Shown: piece by piece, positions 21,716-33,313 of the stretch
Numbering within the stretch: the first letter of the stretch is position 1
How the letters are laid out: each line of letters opens with the position of its first letter
NCBI RefSeq assembly: GCF_963678635.1
Contig: NC_087062.1
Location: forward strand, 56,433,970-56,497,969
Origin: Symsagittifera roscoffensis
Taxonomy: Eukaryota > Xenacoelomorpha > Acoela > Convolutidae
DNA: 64,000 nucleotides
Reading direction: 5' to 3'
The notes under the pieces: generated by a model
Database searches by the model: none
What the model was told of the DNA's origin: nothing
What the model saw: only the letters and a program-made list of their open reading frames with translations
Translations under genes and position numbers: made by a program

Positions 21716-22605
21716 CAAACTATTTAGCCCTTGAACATATTCTGATTAATTGTAGTTCATTATTGATTCGAACTATTTCGGAGCACAGAACGACTTACAC
21801 GAATCTCAGAAAAAATAGGGCCAATCAAAGATTAACTAATACAAAAGAAACAAATAACAATCAAGAAAGATCACTTGCGATACAATACAACTAGTTCACT
21901 AAGTAAAAAAATCAAAATGAATCAAGCTAGTTGTGAAAAAAAAAACATGCGACGGCAATAGAATTTGAAATAAACATTGGAACAAAATTTACCAAATGGT
22001 AACAAAGCCGAAATTACCTGAGAAGAAACAACACCTTTTTAAGTCTTCCTCCCCTTAAAACACATACACACATGTACACAAAAAAAAATTTCGCTTTTCA
22101 AATGACGCAATATGAGGCCAATAGGCCAATATAGTTTTGACCAAAACCATAAGGTCGAAAAAAAGTTTTAAAAAAAGGGAAACAAAAAATTACAACCGAC
22201 ATAAAAAGCCAATTTCGAGTTGGACGGATATTTAAAATGCTTACATGCTCAAACTATGTCTGCTGCATTATTTACAGCAGAGAGGACTTAGGAGATGAAC
22301 GAATCCAGGATATGAGTCTTGTGAACTAAGCTATTTCCGTGAAAAAGTCTAGCATCCGGTTGCAAAACACTTGCTATCGCAAGTATAATCATATATGACA
22401 TTGAATTTTTTCAATTGACTGAATGTGTTCAAGTTTCAAGGACTTTTAGGATATTTTTCGAATGTTATCTTACATAAGTTTTAGGTCAGCCAAAATTACG
22501 GTTAAAAAGATATTTCTGTCATATCAAAGAACCAAAGAACACAATTTATTCAATGCCTTTAGATGTCAGGGATTGGCGAGCGTTAATAATATAGCTAAAA
22601 AGGCA
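21716..22605. other. No gene recognised; contains a CTTGC/GCAAG hairpin
   Basis: A-rich sequence. At 22369-22384 the perfect inverted repeat ACTTGC TATC GCAAGT follows CATCCGGTTGCAAAAC; the same arrangement occurs at 44047-44081, and the hairpin also at 37377-37397. This looks like the 3' end of a dispersed element. Confidence 0.55.
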
Positions 22606-22711
22606 ACTCACAGGTCACTAGAAGATGCGATTAACCAGTGCTTCTTCGATTCCGATTTAAAAGTGGGCGTCATCAGCTTTTCACCAATTAAAATAGATAT
22701 CGCGTAATTAC

Positions 22712-23257
22712 AAAATATGCCGAAATGGTGCCACTCCATTGGCTGTCGATGAAGTAAGGGTGATTGGGTGATGTTTATCCAATCAGAAAGCAGCGTTTTC
22801 CAAGTATTCATCTCTGTTCCGTCTTTAAACATCAAAGAAAGAACTCTGAAGCTTTTGTTCTCAGTTGCTTTTCTTGGGTTGAAATAATCAATCTTTAACA
22901 GATAAGCTGGATCCAACACAGATTGACGTGGATTTGAACTTTCTGGATGAATTACTCTGTATACAAAACGTAAGTCTATTTCCAGACAGTTAGCCGGAGT
23001 TGAAAGGGATGGGAAAATGTACAAAACGAAGTTGTCTAAAATTGCACAGCATTTGCTAGAAAAATATTCAGATTTGTCCTCCAATTTGTAATTTGCAGTT
23101 CCTATGATTCTAGGCCGATTAATTTTTTCATCGGGTCGACTAAAATTAGAATGAAACGTTTCACGTAGGAAGTAATCGTAAAATGGTGTTATCATTTCTG
23201 AAGGCATGAAGAATTCTGGCCTGGGAGCGTTTTCTGGTAGATTTGGATCTTCCTTTT
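22712..23257 (-). CDS. Exon with a PH domain
   Basis: A strong acceptor (CACTTCACTTTTTTTTAG) precedes the exon and a donor (ATATTTT|GTAATT) follows it; about 182 codons are open. After a Pro-rich lead (NLPENAPRPEFFMPSEM) the translation has pleckstrin-homology features: GTANYKLEDKSEYFSSK, a CCAILDNFVLYIF strand pair, LRFVYRVIHP, and a C-terminal helix MNTWKTLLSDWIN with the invariant PH Trp. PH domains bind phosphoinositides or partner proteins. The exon ends in phase 1. It sits downstream, on the same strand, of the ArfGAP-like exon and probably belongs to the same gene. Confidence 0.7.
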
Positions 23258-23294
23258 CTAAAAAAAAGTGAAGTGAAGTGTCTAAGTAGAACAT

Positions 23295-24300
23295 AATTTT
23301 TCGATCAACATCAAATTTATTCTGACCAACAAGCTAAGTTCGCAAATAAGCGAAATGCTGTGGGAAAATGGACGCATTGAAATAAAAAATTTTGGCAATG
23401 AAACATCGTACTAGAATCCAGGGCCGGATCTAGAATTCTTTCGAGTGGAGGGGAATTTGAAAAAAAAGAACACCTCACACACTATGAAGATCACCGTATT
23501 TTGACCAAAAACTTTGCGCCGCAGGCAATTTCAAAAAATAGGTCAAAATCCAAAAAGTCATTTTTGAGCACTTTGGAAAATTTTGATGGATAATTGCGTA
23601 TTTTTGGCGCGCGTTTCCCTTCAATATTATTAATAATAATTGTAGTTCCTGTGAATCGCAGAGGAGCTATCAGTAGGCCTTAACAGTCCTGTCGAGGATA
23701 GTCCATTTGTATTATCTCCCCACATTCCAGAGTGTTATTTTGCTGAGCGAAGCTGTTTTTTTTTTGCGACTCAAGGCCGTTTTTTTGCGTCTAGAACTTT
23801 TACGTGGTACCACTATTGCAGCCAAATTTGGTCAGGTTGTGGTAGACCTGAAGCTGGAGGTCAAGTGAGAGCTTATTCTCACACACTATCATTGCCGCCA
23901 AAGGCGCCTTAGAAAAATTTTAGGATTGGTCGGCCTTAAATGGATGTCATAAAATAATACCAAAGGGGGGCCATTTCGTTGGTGAGAGGATCGAATCCCT
24001 GACAGTTCCAAATATCGACAGTTACTTCTGAAATTTGAAAAAAAAAAACTATATATATTTAAATAAAATGAAAGTAATAACTACATTTTGTACAAACGGT
24101 AACATACCCTAAATCAACACCAAACGAACAATTTTCGGGAGCTTTGAATTGCAACTCAAATTATGACGGAAAGGGCTTGATTATGATACATAATAAGACT
24201 GCATAAGACTGGTTATTTATTCGAGGTGCATGTTGGTTATCAATTTTAACTGCCTGTCGAGCTTGAAATGAGTCTAAAGAACTTCGCTATGGCGGTGGCT
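23295..24300. other. No gene recognised; probable intron
   Basis: Repeat-like patches at 23395-23470 (GGGCCGGATCTAGAATTC.. typical of decayed repeats) and a tRNA-B-box-like AGGATCGAATCCCTG at 23986-24000. No coding signal. Confidence 0.4.
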
Positions 24301-24444
24301 GGAGGTTTATTCAGGTAAGTTCAGTCCAGTTTATGAGACAGTTAATAAGATGCAGACTTATGTGGGTATGACTGTAGGGACAATTCGGGGACATCTTTTC
24401 AAACAGGTATTTACACAGAGGAGAGGCCAAGTTGAGGAGAGTCG

Positions 24445-24790
24445 AAGAATTTTTTTTCATGAGATTCGAACCAGCGCCCTCGAAATTAAGAGTCTGACGT
24501 CTTTCCCACTCGGCCACGAACCCTTTATATTCTACAAACACTAGCCACAAATAAAGCAAAGAACAGGAGCTATGAAATTTCCAATGCTACAGATCGTGAT
24601 GGTAATAGCAAAAGTGAAACCAACTGTGCACTTTTATTTGCGAGTTAGGTTGAAAAAAGTAAGTTCATACTAATACAATACGCTCGCTAGCTCGGTAGTC
24701 TAAAAAACCGACAGTAACCGAATCTGAGCTAGTTCTCTAACCGAATCTGAGCTAGTAATTTTAGAAAAGGTAGTGTCATAGATTACATGA
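24445..24790 (-). repeat. tRNA-Lys-derived SINE
   Basis: On the minus strand 24517-24461 reads as a tRNA-like head: A box TGGCCGAGTGG, anticodon region CAGACTCTTAATTT as in tRNA-Lys(CTT), and B box GGTTCGAATCTC. Body sequence with CTAGCCACAAATAAAGC extends to the right on the plus strand. At 24717-24760 a 17-bp word ACCGAATCTGAGCTAGT is repeated in tandem. Confidence 0.75.
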
Positions 24791-24859
24791 AATTGCTTCT
24801 GTCGTAGTCATCATTAAGAGAGTTAAAAACATTGCTCCGAGTTCATGATTAAAATTAGG

Positions 24860-25500
24860 CTGAAACACAGAAGCGAAGCTGCGCTTCGCTAACACTTGCG
24901 AAAACATGACCAAAAAGTAGCTCTATCAAGTGACGTAAGAAAAAGTAGAAATAAGTCTCGAACTTGCAAAAACAAGAGGCTTAGCAAAAACTGGAATTAC
25001 CATAAATCTGCGACCTAGCAAATTTGAGTCTCACGCACTAACCAGTCAGCCACGGATGCTTATAATCCCCAAAAACTAGCCACCAACAACGCACGTCCAT
25101 ATGCTAATAAATTGCCAATTCGATGCACCAAATACAAAAAGATACAATTTTGCATGAAATGAATTGCAAAGCATAAAGCCTCATGATGTGTGATATGCTT
25201 TCAAAAAATTGCGAGATACATAGAGTTAGAAAATTTCTGAAACCGAGATTTTATTATTGTTATGTTGTTTGAAACACATAGCTTTTTTCGGTTCACTTGA
25301 TGAATTAAAAATGCATCAACTGTGTAAACTTATAACTATTCCAATGTCAAAGCACGTTATCAATAAGCTGTAAAAGTGAAACATTTAAGCTGTCATGCCA
25401 ATTCGATGCAGCAAATATTGCACCAAATATAGTAGTCGCAACAAAAGTCGCAACAATATTTGCGACTTAGGTTTAAAAAAAACAGTTCGTACTATTAACA
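24860..25500. repeat. SINE-related copies with GCGAAGC hairpin
   Basis: 24869-24891 holds the inverted repeat AGCGAAGC TGC GCTTCGCT. A degenerate tRNA-like head (minus strand, CCGTGGCTGACTGGTTAGTG) lies at 25030-25065, then 25066-25370 matches 18240-18560, and 25395-25500 resembles 24600-24680 (GATGCAGCAAAT, TTTGCGA.TTAGGTT.AAAAA). So two or three insertions are stacked here. Confidence 0.6.
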
Positions 25501-25603
25501 CATTGCTTCGCAAGTGTAAATAGCGTTTGATTCATCTGGGAGAAAGGTAACATATGATAAAAAAAAAGAAGTAGATGAAATCAAGGAACAATTTCAGATA
25601 AAC

Positions 25604-25830
25604 TTGGACTGCAAAATTTTCATGATGGTCGCGCACAGTGAGTAGTTCGCATTCAGTGTATAGGGAGCCCATGGATTTCATCTCTGAGATGTCTGACATG
25701 GAAAGATTTCGAAAAACTCGTATGTGATTCAAGGAAGACATGCTCGAAGCGTGGGAAGAAACTGGACACGAATAATCTCTGGGCAACGTATTGGTCTCAT
25801 TAAGGTCTTGTACGTTACAAGCAACTTTTC
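25604..25830 (-). CDS. Candidate exon of the PH/ArfGAP gene
   Basis: Acceptor-like AAATAG and donor-like CAA|GTTTAT flank a frame reading NETNTLPRDYSCPVSSHASS, then NHIRVFRNLSMSDISEMKSM and CELLTVRDHHENFAVQ. Ser-rich linker followed by a possibly folded segment. A second frame over the 5' third is also open (EKLLVTYKTLMRPIRCPEII) and fits the phase of the exon at 26360 better. I cannot choose between them from sequence alone. Confidence 0.4.
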
Positions 25831-26359
25831 CTATTTGAGGCGCTTTATTTTACATGTTTAAAAATATAAAAAACAATTAAGTTTCTTCGTAGCAAACCTT
25901 TTCAATCGTCGGTCAAAAAGAATCAAAAACTGACTTGGGTATGGAATGACCTGGAACATTTCTCTTTTGTGCAGCTTAGCCCCACACTCCTGTAACCTAT
26001 AAAAAATTACATTTGCAAACAGAAACAATTTAAAATTAAAAAAAAAAATTGAAATTAAATAATACTAACGCATTTGCTGTTTTTTCGGGCGAGTAGACAA
26101 ATGTGACTAATCGCAAGATAGCGTTTCTATTGAAGAAGCTTTCGATGCAGCTCGAACTCTGAAATTTACAAATAACTTGAAATTCTAGTCAATTGATACA
26201 TTAACAAAGCCGGGCAGTGAAACTGGCAGTCAATTATATTCTAAAAGTAAATTAACTTCTCGTTATGCATAATCATAAAGTTATTGAGAATCAGGCAAAG
26301 AAGGATTCATACGCGTGTGAACACTTCGTTAATTAGAATTTGAAGTAAAAAACAGGTAC

Positions 26360-26476
26360 CGGTGGTGTGATGTAATCGCTTTCTTTTTCCAATATAGACT
26401 TGGTGTTGTCGAGGAAGTCCACAAACTTCATCACTTCTTGATGATGTTTGTCATCACCCATTCTCATCTTTATTTC
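26360..26476 (-). CDS. Exon, charged helical segment
   Basis: A clear acceptor (TCTATTATAG) and donor (CCG|GTACCTG) enclose 39 uninterrupted codons: EIKMRMGDDKHHQEVMKFVD then FLDNTKSILEKESDYITPP. Phase 0 at both ends, as at the end of the exon at 30485-30580. The domain is not recognised; predicted helix with acidic and basic faces. Likely part of the same minus-strand gene. Confidence 0.6.
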
Positions 26477-26844
26477 CTATAATAGATCATATATAAGAGA
26501 GTGCATGAAGTCGAAGCACCTCGTTGAAGCACCTCTCAGAGATTCAAAAAACTTAGCTGATTTCTGTACAAATTCAACCAGTAAGAAAAATATGTTCAAA
26601 ATTGTTTTTTTTTTGTTGAAAAAATTATCTGCGTGTAGGGGGAAGAAAAACAAAACTTAGTCTGGAAAACTAATACTGAGTTCAGTTAACTGCAATTATT
26701 GTAGCAATTCATAACAAAACAGAAAATAAACATTTTTAGAGAAAAATTCGAAAGTAATTTGTCTGAGTCTTTTTGTTTTTCCAGCGAGAAAAAAAAAATT
26801 AATGAGGTGTCTTACTCTTTAAGCTCACGTTATTTAACCCTCTA

Positions 26845-26965
26845 TTTTTAACCCCTACTTTATAACACCCATAATAGAATTACCCCACAACAATTTAACC
26901 CCTTTTTGATACCCATAATTTGTTCCAAATTAAGTCCTTTTACCACCATAGTAGAATTCCAAATG
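26845..26965. repeat. Short degenerate tandem repeat rich in TAACCCC
   Basis: Three units of 35-55 bases: TAACCCCTACTTTATAACAC, TAACCCCTTTTTGATACCCA, and a decayed third with TTTTACCACCATAGTAGAAT. The CCCATAAT(A/T) word recurs. Intronic position. TTAGGGG-like but not the animal telomere repeat. Confidence 0.6.
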
Positions 26966-27424
26966 AGTGTACTAAATGAGGCTAGAGGAGCCTATGTTAA
27001 TTCACTTGAGGCATTTAGTCACTCAAAAACAATTGCATTTCGATCAGTCAAAGAAATAAGTTTTCATTCACGCGATTGAAACAGATAACCTACATGGTGC
27101 TAATTGAAGGCAACAAAAAAAGCTTGGAAGTTTTAGAAAAATCATACTGCCTTACACTTTAACCAATGTTATACCATTCAAAGAGCTTTAACATTTGAAC
27201 TGTACTTTCATTTTACCTTATCTTTGGATGGCAAACAAATACTAGCGGTATCAGGCCACGAGTAATATCTTTAACACAAAAAAAAAACAAACGAAGTAGA
27301 ACTGCTCAAAATATCAAGCTCAAAAATGTCGAGCAACAGCAATTACAGATGAAGACAATATCAAAAAAACGTGGTAGAACATAACCACGGTCATTCTACG
27401 TATGAAAACCTTTTGCTCCACTAG

Positions 27425-27797
27425 TTTTGAAAAACATCGTAGATCTGAGCGATATTAAGACCCCAACTGTAGCAAACGCAATTCAGCCCTTAGCACGCAA
27501 TAATGCTACTCGTTTAGCCCAGACAACTGATGAAAAAATGGTTTGAACTGCACAACATTTGCACAAGCAACACAAACAAGTTTAACCAGTCTTCCAAGCA
27601 ACCAGAAATTTCGGATTATGAAATGATCACGAACGAATTGTTTTGTTCGGCCACCCGGAAATGCTACATGTGCTCGCAAAATCAAACTTTTGGTTGGCTG
27701 ACAGAACATTGAAAACATCCCAAAAAATATACATCAATTTGACTCTTGACACTTTAGAAAATAGCCCCCGCATGAAAGTAGGCCTCCTTACCAAATA
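27425..27797 (+). pseudogene. MULE/FLYWCH-type transposase relic 1
   Basis: Plus-strand frame pieces give DLSDIKTPTVANAIQPLARN, then after decay ERIVLFGHPEMLHVLAKSNF with WLADRTLKTSQKIY, matching the animal MULE pattern (R.liF.t.enL..L..s..W..DGTFK..P.iF). The first catalytic Asp survives as ADRT. In-frame stops interrupt it near 27537 and 27560. It lies in the intron between the exons at 30485 and 26476, on the opposite strand. Confidence 0.65.
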
Positions 27798-28309
27798 AAA
27801 CGGAAAAAATTATACCATCGATCTTTAGAAGCCCTAAAAATTAACCTCGGATGGTAGACCTGGAAAACATTGCTGAATTTTGAGCAGGCCGCTATTCAAA
27901 CCTTTCACAAATAATTCGGAGTTCAAGCTGTCAGAATGCTTCGTTCATATTCCCAAAAATTATACGAGGAAGATCGCAGGTCTCGAATTGAAAAAAGATA
28001 ACGAAACAAAACCACGTGTTCGCTCTAGCAATTGAAATGTTACTTTTAATGGTTTTTGAAAAAGATGAAGAAATAATAAAGGCATACGATTAAATAGCCG
28101 AGAAAATTTGAAAAGTATATGTTAGCACCGTCCGGAAAAGTTGCAGAGCTATGCCTTCATTTCGGATACAATTACAATAAAAGCCTAGTCCTGACTCGAG
28201 AAGTACTAGACCACTTTTCACGACGGAATTAAAAAATTGCGGCATAATTCCGTTTGGCCAGAACAACAAGGGCTGCAGAGGGCTGACTTTATGGTTTACA
28301 GTCATCTTT

Positions 28310-28885
28310 CAGTAGATCGCATCCAAGCATTTGGAAAATATTGCAAGTTTGCAAAAGACGCTTCCGTCCATAAACTCAGTTTCTACAACGCGTTGAGTGG
28401 GCACCGATTCGCCAAAAAGAAAAAGTAACGGGTCCTTGACGAGAAAATGCAGAACATTGTGCATGTTTATCAAAAAAAAAACTATTTGGATTTCTTTCGC
28501 TTTATGGTGAACTTGAGCTACATATTTGTTCTTACAATCTTTGTTAATAATTTTATAATAAAATTTTGTTTGTCAACTTTTTTCTTTTTCAGTTGTTCCC
28601 ATCCTAGCATATGGAAATCAATTATAAATTTGCAAAAAAACGCATCCGTCTAAAAACTCAATTGTTATAACGCCTCGAGAGGGCGCCGATTTAACAAAAA
28701 CAAAAGTACCAGAAGCCAAGCAAAAAAGTGCAGAATATTATGCATGTTTACGCAGAAAAAAAATGATTTGCATTTTTTGCGCTATGACAAACTTGAGTAC
28801 GATAATTGTTCTCTTGTTCTTTGTATATAATTTTATTTCAAAATTTTGCTTGCCAATTTTTATTGAGAAAAGACGTCTTCTTGCG
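28310..28885. repeat. Two tandem ~285-bp units
   Basis: Unit 1 (about 28310-28595) and unit 2 (28596-28880) share in order GCATCC.AGCAT.TGGAAA, TTGCAAA, CGC.TCCGTC.A.AAACTCA, GGGC.CCGATT, GTGCAGAA.ATT.TGCATGTT, GAACTTGAG.. and a TTTATTTAAAATTTTGTTTG-like end. About three quarters of positions agree. Frames over both are short; no gene. Confidence 0.7.
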
Positions 28886-28959
28886 GCCTCCCGGAGACGT
28901 AAAAAACGCTTAGTCTTGAATCGCATTTACAAAATGCTGTCTCCAGCTGTTTAATCCTC

Positions 28960-30484
28960 GTTAAATTGATCGCTCGTTTGGGACAAGGGGCTGGTAAACC
29001 TTTTTAGACATTGAGTTGTATGACGACAATTTAAAAAAATGACAAATTTTAGATGTTCCGGAAAATTAAAAAATTTCACTTTAAAAAGATCGGTATTTGA
29101 ATAAAGCTTATATTAGATCAGATTTTTGATCATTTCTTTCAAAATCAGCCAATTAATCTATGATTGACAACAGTTTTGTCAAGATCATGTTCAACTTTGG
29201 AAAATTCTAATCAATTGCAGTTACTAATTTTAATCGGTCGGACTAGTTTTTAAGTTAATATCAAAATCTAGACCATCAGTAAAGTTATTTTTGTTCAAAC
29301 CTAAACCGCATTTCCAAAACTTTTCACAATTAAAGCGTTGATGTTTACCGTCGCAAAGGTTCCCAATCATTTTCAAGTAAGTTTCATTTTGATTCTAACA
29401 ATTGGCATTAAACGGGGGTAAATTGTAAACGGGATATCTAAATCTGTGCTTATACGAGAGGGGGTAAGAGAAAAAAAACGCGGGGCGATAAGCTTGGGAA
29501 CCCTAAATGAAATTTCAAAAACAATCTAATTAAGCTTAAAACTTATTTTTTAGCTTAATGTATGCTTTACGCTTTCGGTTCGCTCCCTTCAATTGCTCGA
29601 AATTAGGCTAAATGCAAAAACTTCTAACCGAATTTTCTTTGAGAAAAAATTTCAAACCGCTTTCACCTTGCGAAATTGAAAAAAAACACGAGGAAAGAGT
29701 TCCTCTCCACTTTCAGAGGTCGAAACCTTAAAAGCTCTACGACATTGAATTTCAAGAAAAAAATCAAGTTAGGTTTTTTTTTAAATTAGCTGACCCAGTT
29801 AGAGAAATCTGGATTTATGGGTATTTTTTGTTTTGTTGGGAAATTCAAAAAGTAATATCCACTTTTAAAACTTGAAGTCATTCATGTTTCTCAGGAGTGC
29901 GTAATATAATTCCCTTCTTTTAAGCTAATCAATTTGAATTCATATCAAAAAGATATCAAATTCAAACCACGAAAATTCAAATCCGAAAGTTAAGTTTTCC
30001 TGAAAAAAAATCAGCATGACCTATTTGAGTTAAAAATCACTTCGTTTATTAAGACTCAAAAAAATAAACATAGGGAATCGGCAACGATAAAATACAAGCG
30101 ATAATTGAAAAAAACTCACACAAGCTTTTTAAGTATCTTCACTTTTAACATTAACACTTAAAAAATAAAATTTGGTAGACATTTTTAGGGGTTGGATCTG
30201 TGATTTTCTCGAGTGAGAGAAGGGTGGGAAAAACATTTCAAAAATTAATAAAACAATTTGTTGACTTTTTTCTGGTTGACAAAGCTCTCCCAAAACAGTA
30301 TAAGGACCCTATTTTGCCAAAAAATGCGTCTATACAATTTTTAGGGTTGGCCAACCACAGGAGTATCCACAAAAGTTGAAAAGTGGATGTCGAAAAACAG
30401 TACCACGGGAAACTTTTTCGATCCTCATTGCTTGGAATCCCTGAGACTCATGAGCAAAATTGTAGCCCTCGCTTTCCAACTTAC
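28960..30484. other. No gene recognised; intron sequence
   Basis: AT-rich with many A and T runs. A GGGGCGATAAG word at 29483 resembles the GGGGCGAAA motif of 60.6 kb. Nothing coding was seen until the exon at 30485-30580. Confidence 0.45.
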
Positions 30485-30580
30485 ATTTCTATGCACTTCG
30501 TTAAGAGACACCCCATTGAAAACCTGGTCCACTATCTGAGGAAGATCTTTTTCATTTTCCAGCAGAAGTCTGTACAGTGT
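30485..30580 (-). CDS. Exon of the PH/ArfGAP gene
   Basis: Consensus splice signals on both sides (GATCATTTTAG before, AAT|GTAAGT after) enclose exactly 32 codons in phase 0: TLYRLLLENEKDLPQIVDQV, then FNGVSLNEVHRN. Helical, amphipathic. The preceding exon can also end in phase 0 (CAG|GTGATT at 31213). Domain not recognised; position after an ArfGAP-like domain is compatible with ARAP-like proteins, but RhoGAP motifs were not found. Confidence 0.65.
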
Positions 30581-31213
30581 CTAAAATGATCATAAAAAAA
30601 TGTTATAGTTACTACACTTGGGAGGATGTTCGAAGGCCATGGCCACAAATAGGGGCTCAGATTTCGAACACGAGAGTTACAGCGCATAGTTGGTTAAAAC
30701 AAAGGATGTCGTTTGAATGGTGTCGAATTTTAAGCTGCAGTTTGAGCTCTACTTAAAGAATATTATCAACTCAAGGACTCTACGATCCGTCATCATGAGA
30801 TTTTTATTCAAATAATTAGACTCATTCATGTAAATTAGGCACAAACTCTCCAAACCTTTCCCACCTCCCTCCCACTCGGTCACTCCTCCACCCCCAATGG
30901 TATATGTATATATTTTACAGCGGGGGCACAAATTTTACCAAATTATGTGCGAGGTTTCTAATTGGGTAAGCCTGCACGCCAAATGTCATTTTTCATGCTA
31001 ATTGAACCGCGTGAACAAAAGTTAATTTAAGAAATGAGGGTGAGCGGAAACGGTACAAGAGTCTGATCATGTTCATGATCTGTTCACTGTATTGAAAATA
31101 ATTGAACAAGCGCACTATGTTGTTTTTATCGAAATAGGTAATATTTTAACTTGAATTTTAAAATAAAGACTCATTTGATGGTGAATGAGCACAAATGAAC
31201 AAAAGGAAATCAC

Positions 31214-31319
31214 CTGTGAGTTATGTGACGTCAAGTTACTTGCAAAGCTGGCATCTTGGAGATTTGAAAATTTTAAGTTGCAATATTTCCCGTAGATATG
31301 CCTCTCCGCAACACACTCC
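31214..31319 (-). CDS. Exon, end of the ArfGAP-like domain
   Basis: Acceptor CTATGATTTTCAG is followed by ECVAERHIYGKYCNLKFSNL, which fits the closing R..FI..KY....F block of ArfGAP domains. Two donors are possible: GTAACT at 31239 or GTGATT at 31213 (drawn; it leaves phase 0 for the next exon). The start needs two bases from the previous exon, which the weak donor GG|GTTTGT at 31707 of that exon would supply. Confidence 0.5.
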
Positions 31320-31704
31320 CTGAAAATCATAGCACTTTTTTTGTAAAAATGAAGATGCTGGGAGTTTCGAGTCGCGTATTTAACTTACCTAAGATTAGAA
31401 GAAGACTCTTCTCTCAACAGCTCATATCTGAAGCAACAAAAATTCAACGTTACATTATTATCCGCATTTTTATTTTTGCCCTATTATTTGTTCATATCTT
31501 AGAGACTTTACGCGACAATTGAAGGGGCTCAGATTGTTTTTGTTTCTGAATGAGTGGATGATGCAACCTGTTCTCAAAATTTATACCAAAAATGTAAAAA
31601 CTCAAAATGAAATTAAAAACTCTTTACGCGTCTGTCTAGAAACAATACCAATTTTCTATATTTTGCCCAAACCTTTCACCAAAAAATGATCACAGCGAAT
31701 TTAC

Positions 31705-32028
31705 AAACCCGTCCAGAAAATGATCTGGGTCCAGTTCACTGTACCAGTATCTACTCATGAACGCATTCGAAGTTGCTACCATGGCCCTCCAAGTAGACTG
31801 GTTGAAATCGTCCAACCACAGATGTCTAGCTGAGGATATGAATCGGCGTTGCCAGTTGCTGCAGTTGGTGCACACCATGGTCCAGGAGGCGGGAGAGAAC
31901 CAAAGATCGAAGACTCCGAGGTACTTGGAACAACACTCGGAGCAAAAACGATTCGACACATTGCTACTCATCAACTCCTCAATCGTGCTTTTCTTTTCCT
32001 GCAACTTTTGTCTCCTTTCCACCAACTC
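31705..32028 (-). CDS. Exon with an ArfGAP-like zinc finger (ARAP-like)
   Basis: Flanked by TTGATTTAAAG and TTT|GTAAAT, 108 codons with no stop. A coiled lead (ELVERRQKLQEKKSTIEELM) precedes SNRFCSECCSK, then a second pair MVCTNCSNWQRRF, RHLWLDDFNQSTW and SNAFMSRYW. This follows the ArfGAP order: CxxC, CxxC, an Arg shortly after the second pair (the GTPase-activating Arg position), the LxLDxW block and the N..aN.fW block. ArfGAPs stimulate GTP hydrolysis by Arf. The spacing between Cys pairs is 20 rather than the usual 16-17, and the GxH before the Arg is missing, so activity is doubtful. The NRFC block preceded by PH exons points to the ARAP or a related PH-ArfGAP family. Confidence 0.62.
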
Positions 32029-32652
32029 CTTTAAATCAAAAACTTACAATTTAGAAAAAAAAACTTATGTTTCTCAATCTTTTCTTTTGATTATTCAGCA
32101 AAATCTAGAATCCAGACAGAATCTTTGATCTCAGTTTACTGTTTTACGTCATGTTTATTCCAACCATACTGAAAAATGTACCTTATCAAAGCGATCATCA
32201 AACAGCCTAGAATTTTGATAAATTGCGTATGTTCTTGGAATGAACATGTTCTGTACTTGCAATCTCAATGGTGTAATAGTTTCACCAGGACGATTCACAC
32301 TTCAATTACATGCATGATCTAGCTAACGCTCAACTATTTTCTTTGCTACATTTCAAATGGCTTACTGCATGCTGACTTCTGGTTTTCAGCTTTTATGTAC
32401 ATATTAAACCAAACGAGTATAAAGAATTAATTTGAACGAAATGACAGAAGAACTTCTGCTGCTCATCTCGACAGAGAAGCCATAAAAGAGCAGCAGTGTC
32501 CGTGTCTTCGAATCGAAAACTAGCATGGAACATCTAAAATGTCAACCTATTTTGTTCAATTTCTTGAACTACTTAGAAGTAATTTCAATAACGACTAATA
32601 TTTTCAAAGAAAATGAAAATCACCTTCTATGAGTCATATTCAATTCACATAC

Positions 32653-32741
32653 CAGTTTATGACTCATTGATGAGTTGAAGAGTATGTGGTTAGAAGCTTC
32701 CAACATCTTCGAGTATAGCAAATCAGCTTTTCCCATGGAGT
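32653..32741 (-). CDS. Exon linking PH and ArfGAP parts
   Basis: Strong acceptor (GGTTCACTTTAG) and donor (CTG|GTATGT) enclose SMGKADLLYSKMLEASNHIL plus FNSSMSHKL. It ends in phase 0, exactly what the ArfGAP exon at 32028 requires. Helical linker; no known motif. Confidence 0.68.
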
Positions 32742-32964
32742 CTAAAGTGAACCTTAAATAGAGCTTCAAAATAACATATTGTAATATTTGGCTCTTTGCA
32801 GAAAAAGTGGATCTCTTCACCTAACCTCCCCCCCCCCCCCCTTTAGTGCCTAGAAGTGAATTGCCACCCCTATAATGAACTAATTTAACGATTAAGCCCA
32901 TGTGAATTTTGTATCGAGTAACGAATATCCCCCTATTGCAAAAGGGGGGAAATAGTAAGAGAGA

Positions 32965-33060
32965 TCCAAAAAGTTGGGTCATGTCGATGGGTTTTATGCA
33001 TTCATGCATGTCGATGTACCACTGTTCTCTTTCGTTCTCAGCGAAGTTTGAAATCACCCC
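32965..33060 (-). CDS. Exon with the C-terminal helix of a PH domain
   Basis: GVISNFAENEREQWYIDMHE continues CIKPIDMTQ: the FxAexexEReeWixxl helix of PH domains with its conserved Trp. The exon is preceded by TAG (acceptor AGTAG or an in-frame stop); the frame upstream of that TAG (WHNFDESRE) also looks coding, so the true start could lie further right. The 3' limit is uncertain since no good donor in the expected phase was seen. Confidence 0.5.
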
Positions 33061-33313
33061 CTACTCTCGACTTTCGTCAAAGTTATGCCAATTTCTTTTT
33101 TATAAGAGCAGGTACCTTTCTTGCATAATATAACCGCTAACAATACAAAATTCTATGTTCACAATGATTTGAACCGCTTTCAATACACTCGACTGCCAAA
33201 AAATTTTCTCAAGAGATAACCCAAATAGAAACTTTTCTGGGACAGCCAAATGTTTATTTTACAGGTTTATCTTACATAAGACGAGGTTTATTTTACATAA
33301 GACAATTGCTCAC

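Noticed and set aside
24461..24522. A functional tRNA-Lys gene
   Set aside because: Stems do not pair well (anticodon stem CAGAC/TTCGA) and a SINE body follows, so it is a tRNA-derived head.
31757..32128. Plus-strand frame opposite the ArfGAP-like exon
   Set aside because: The minus strand has splice sites and the CxxC pattern; the plus frame has neither.
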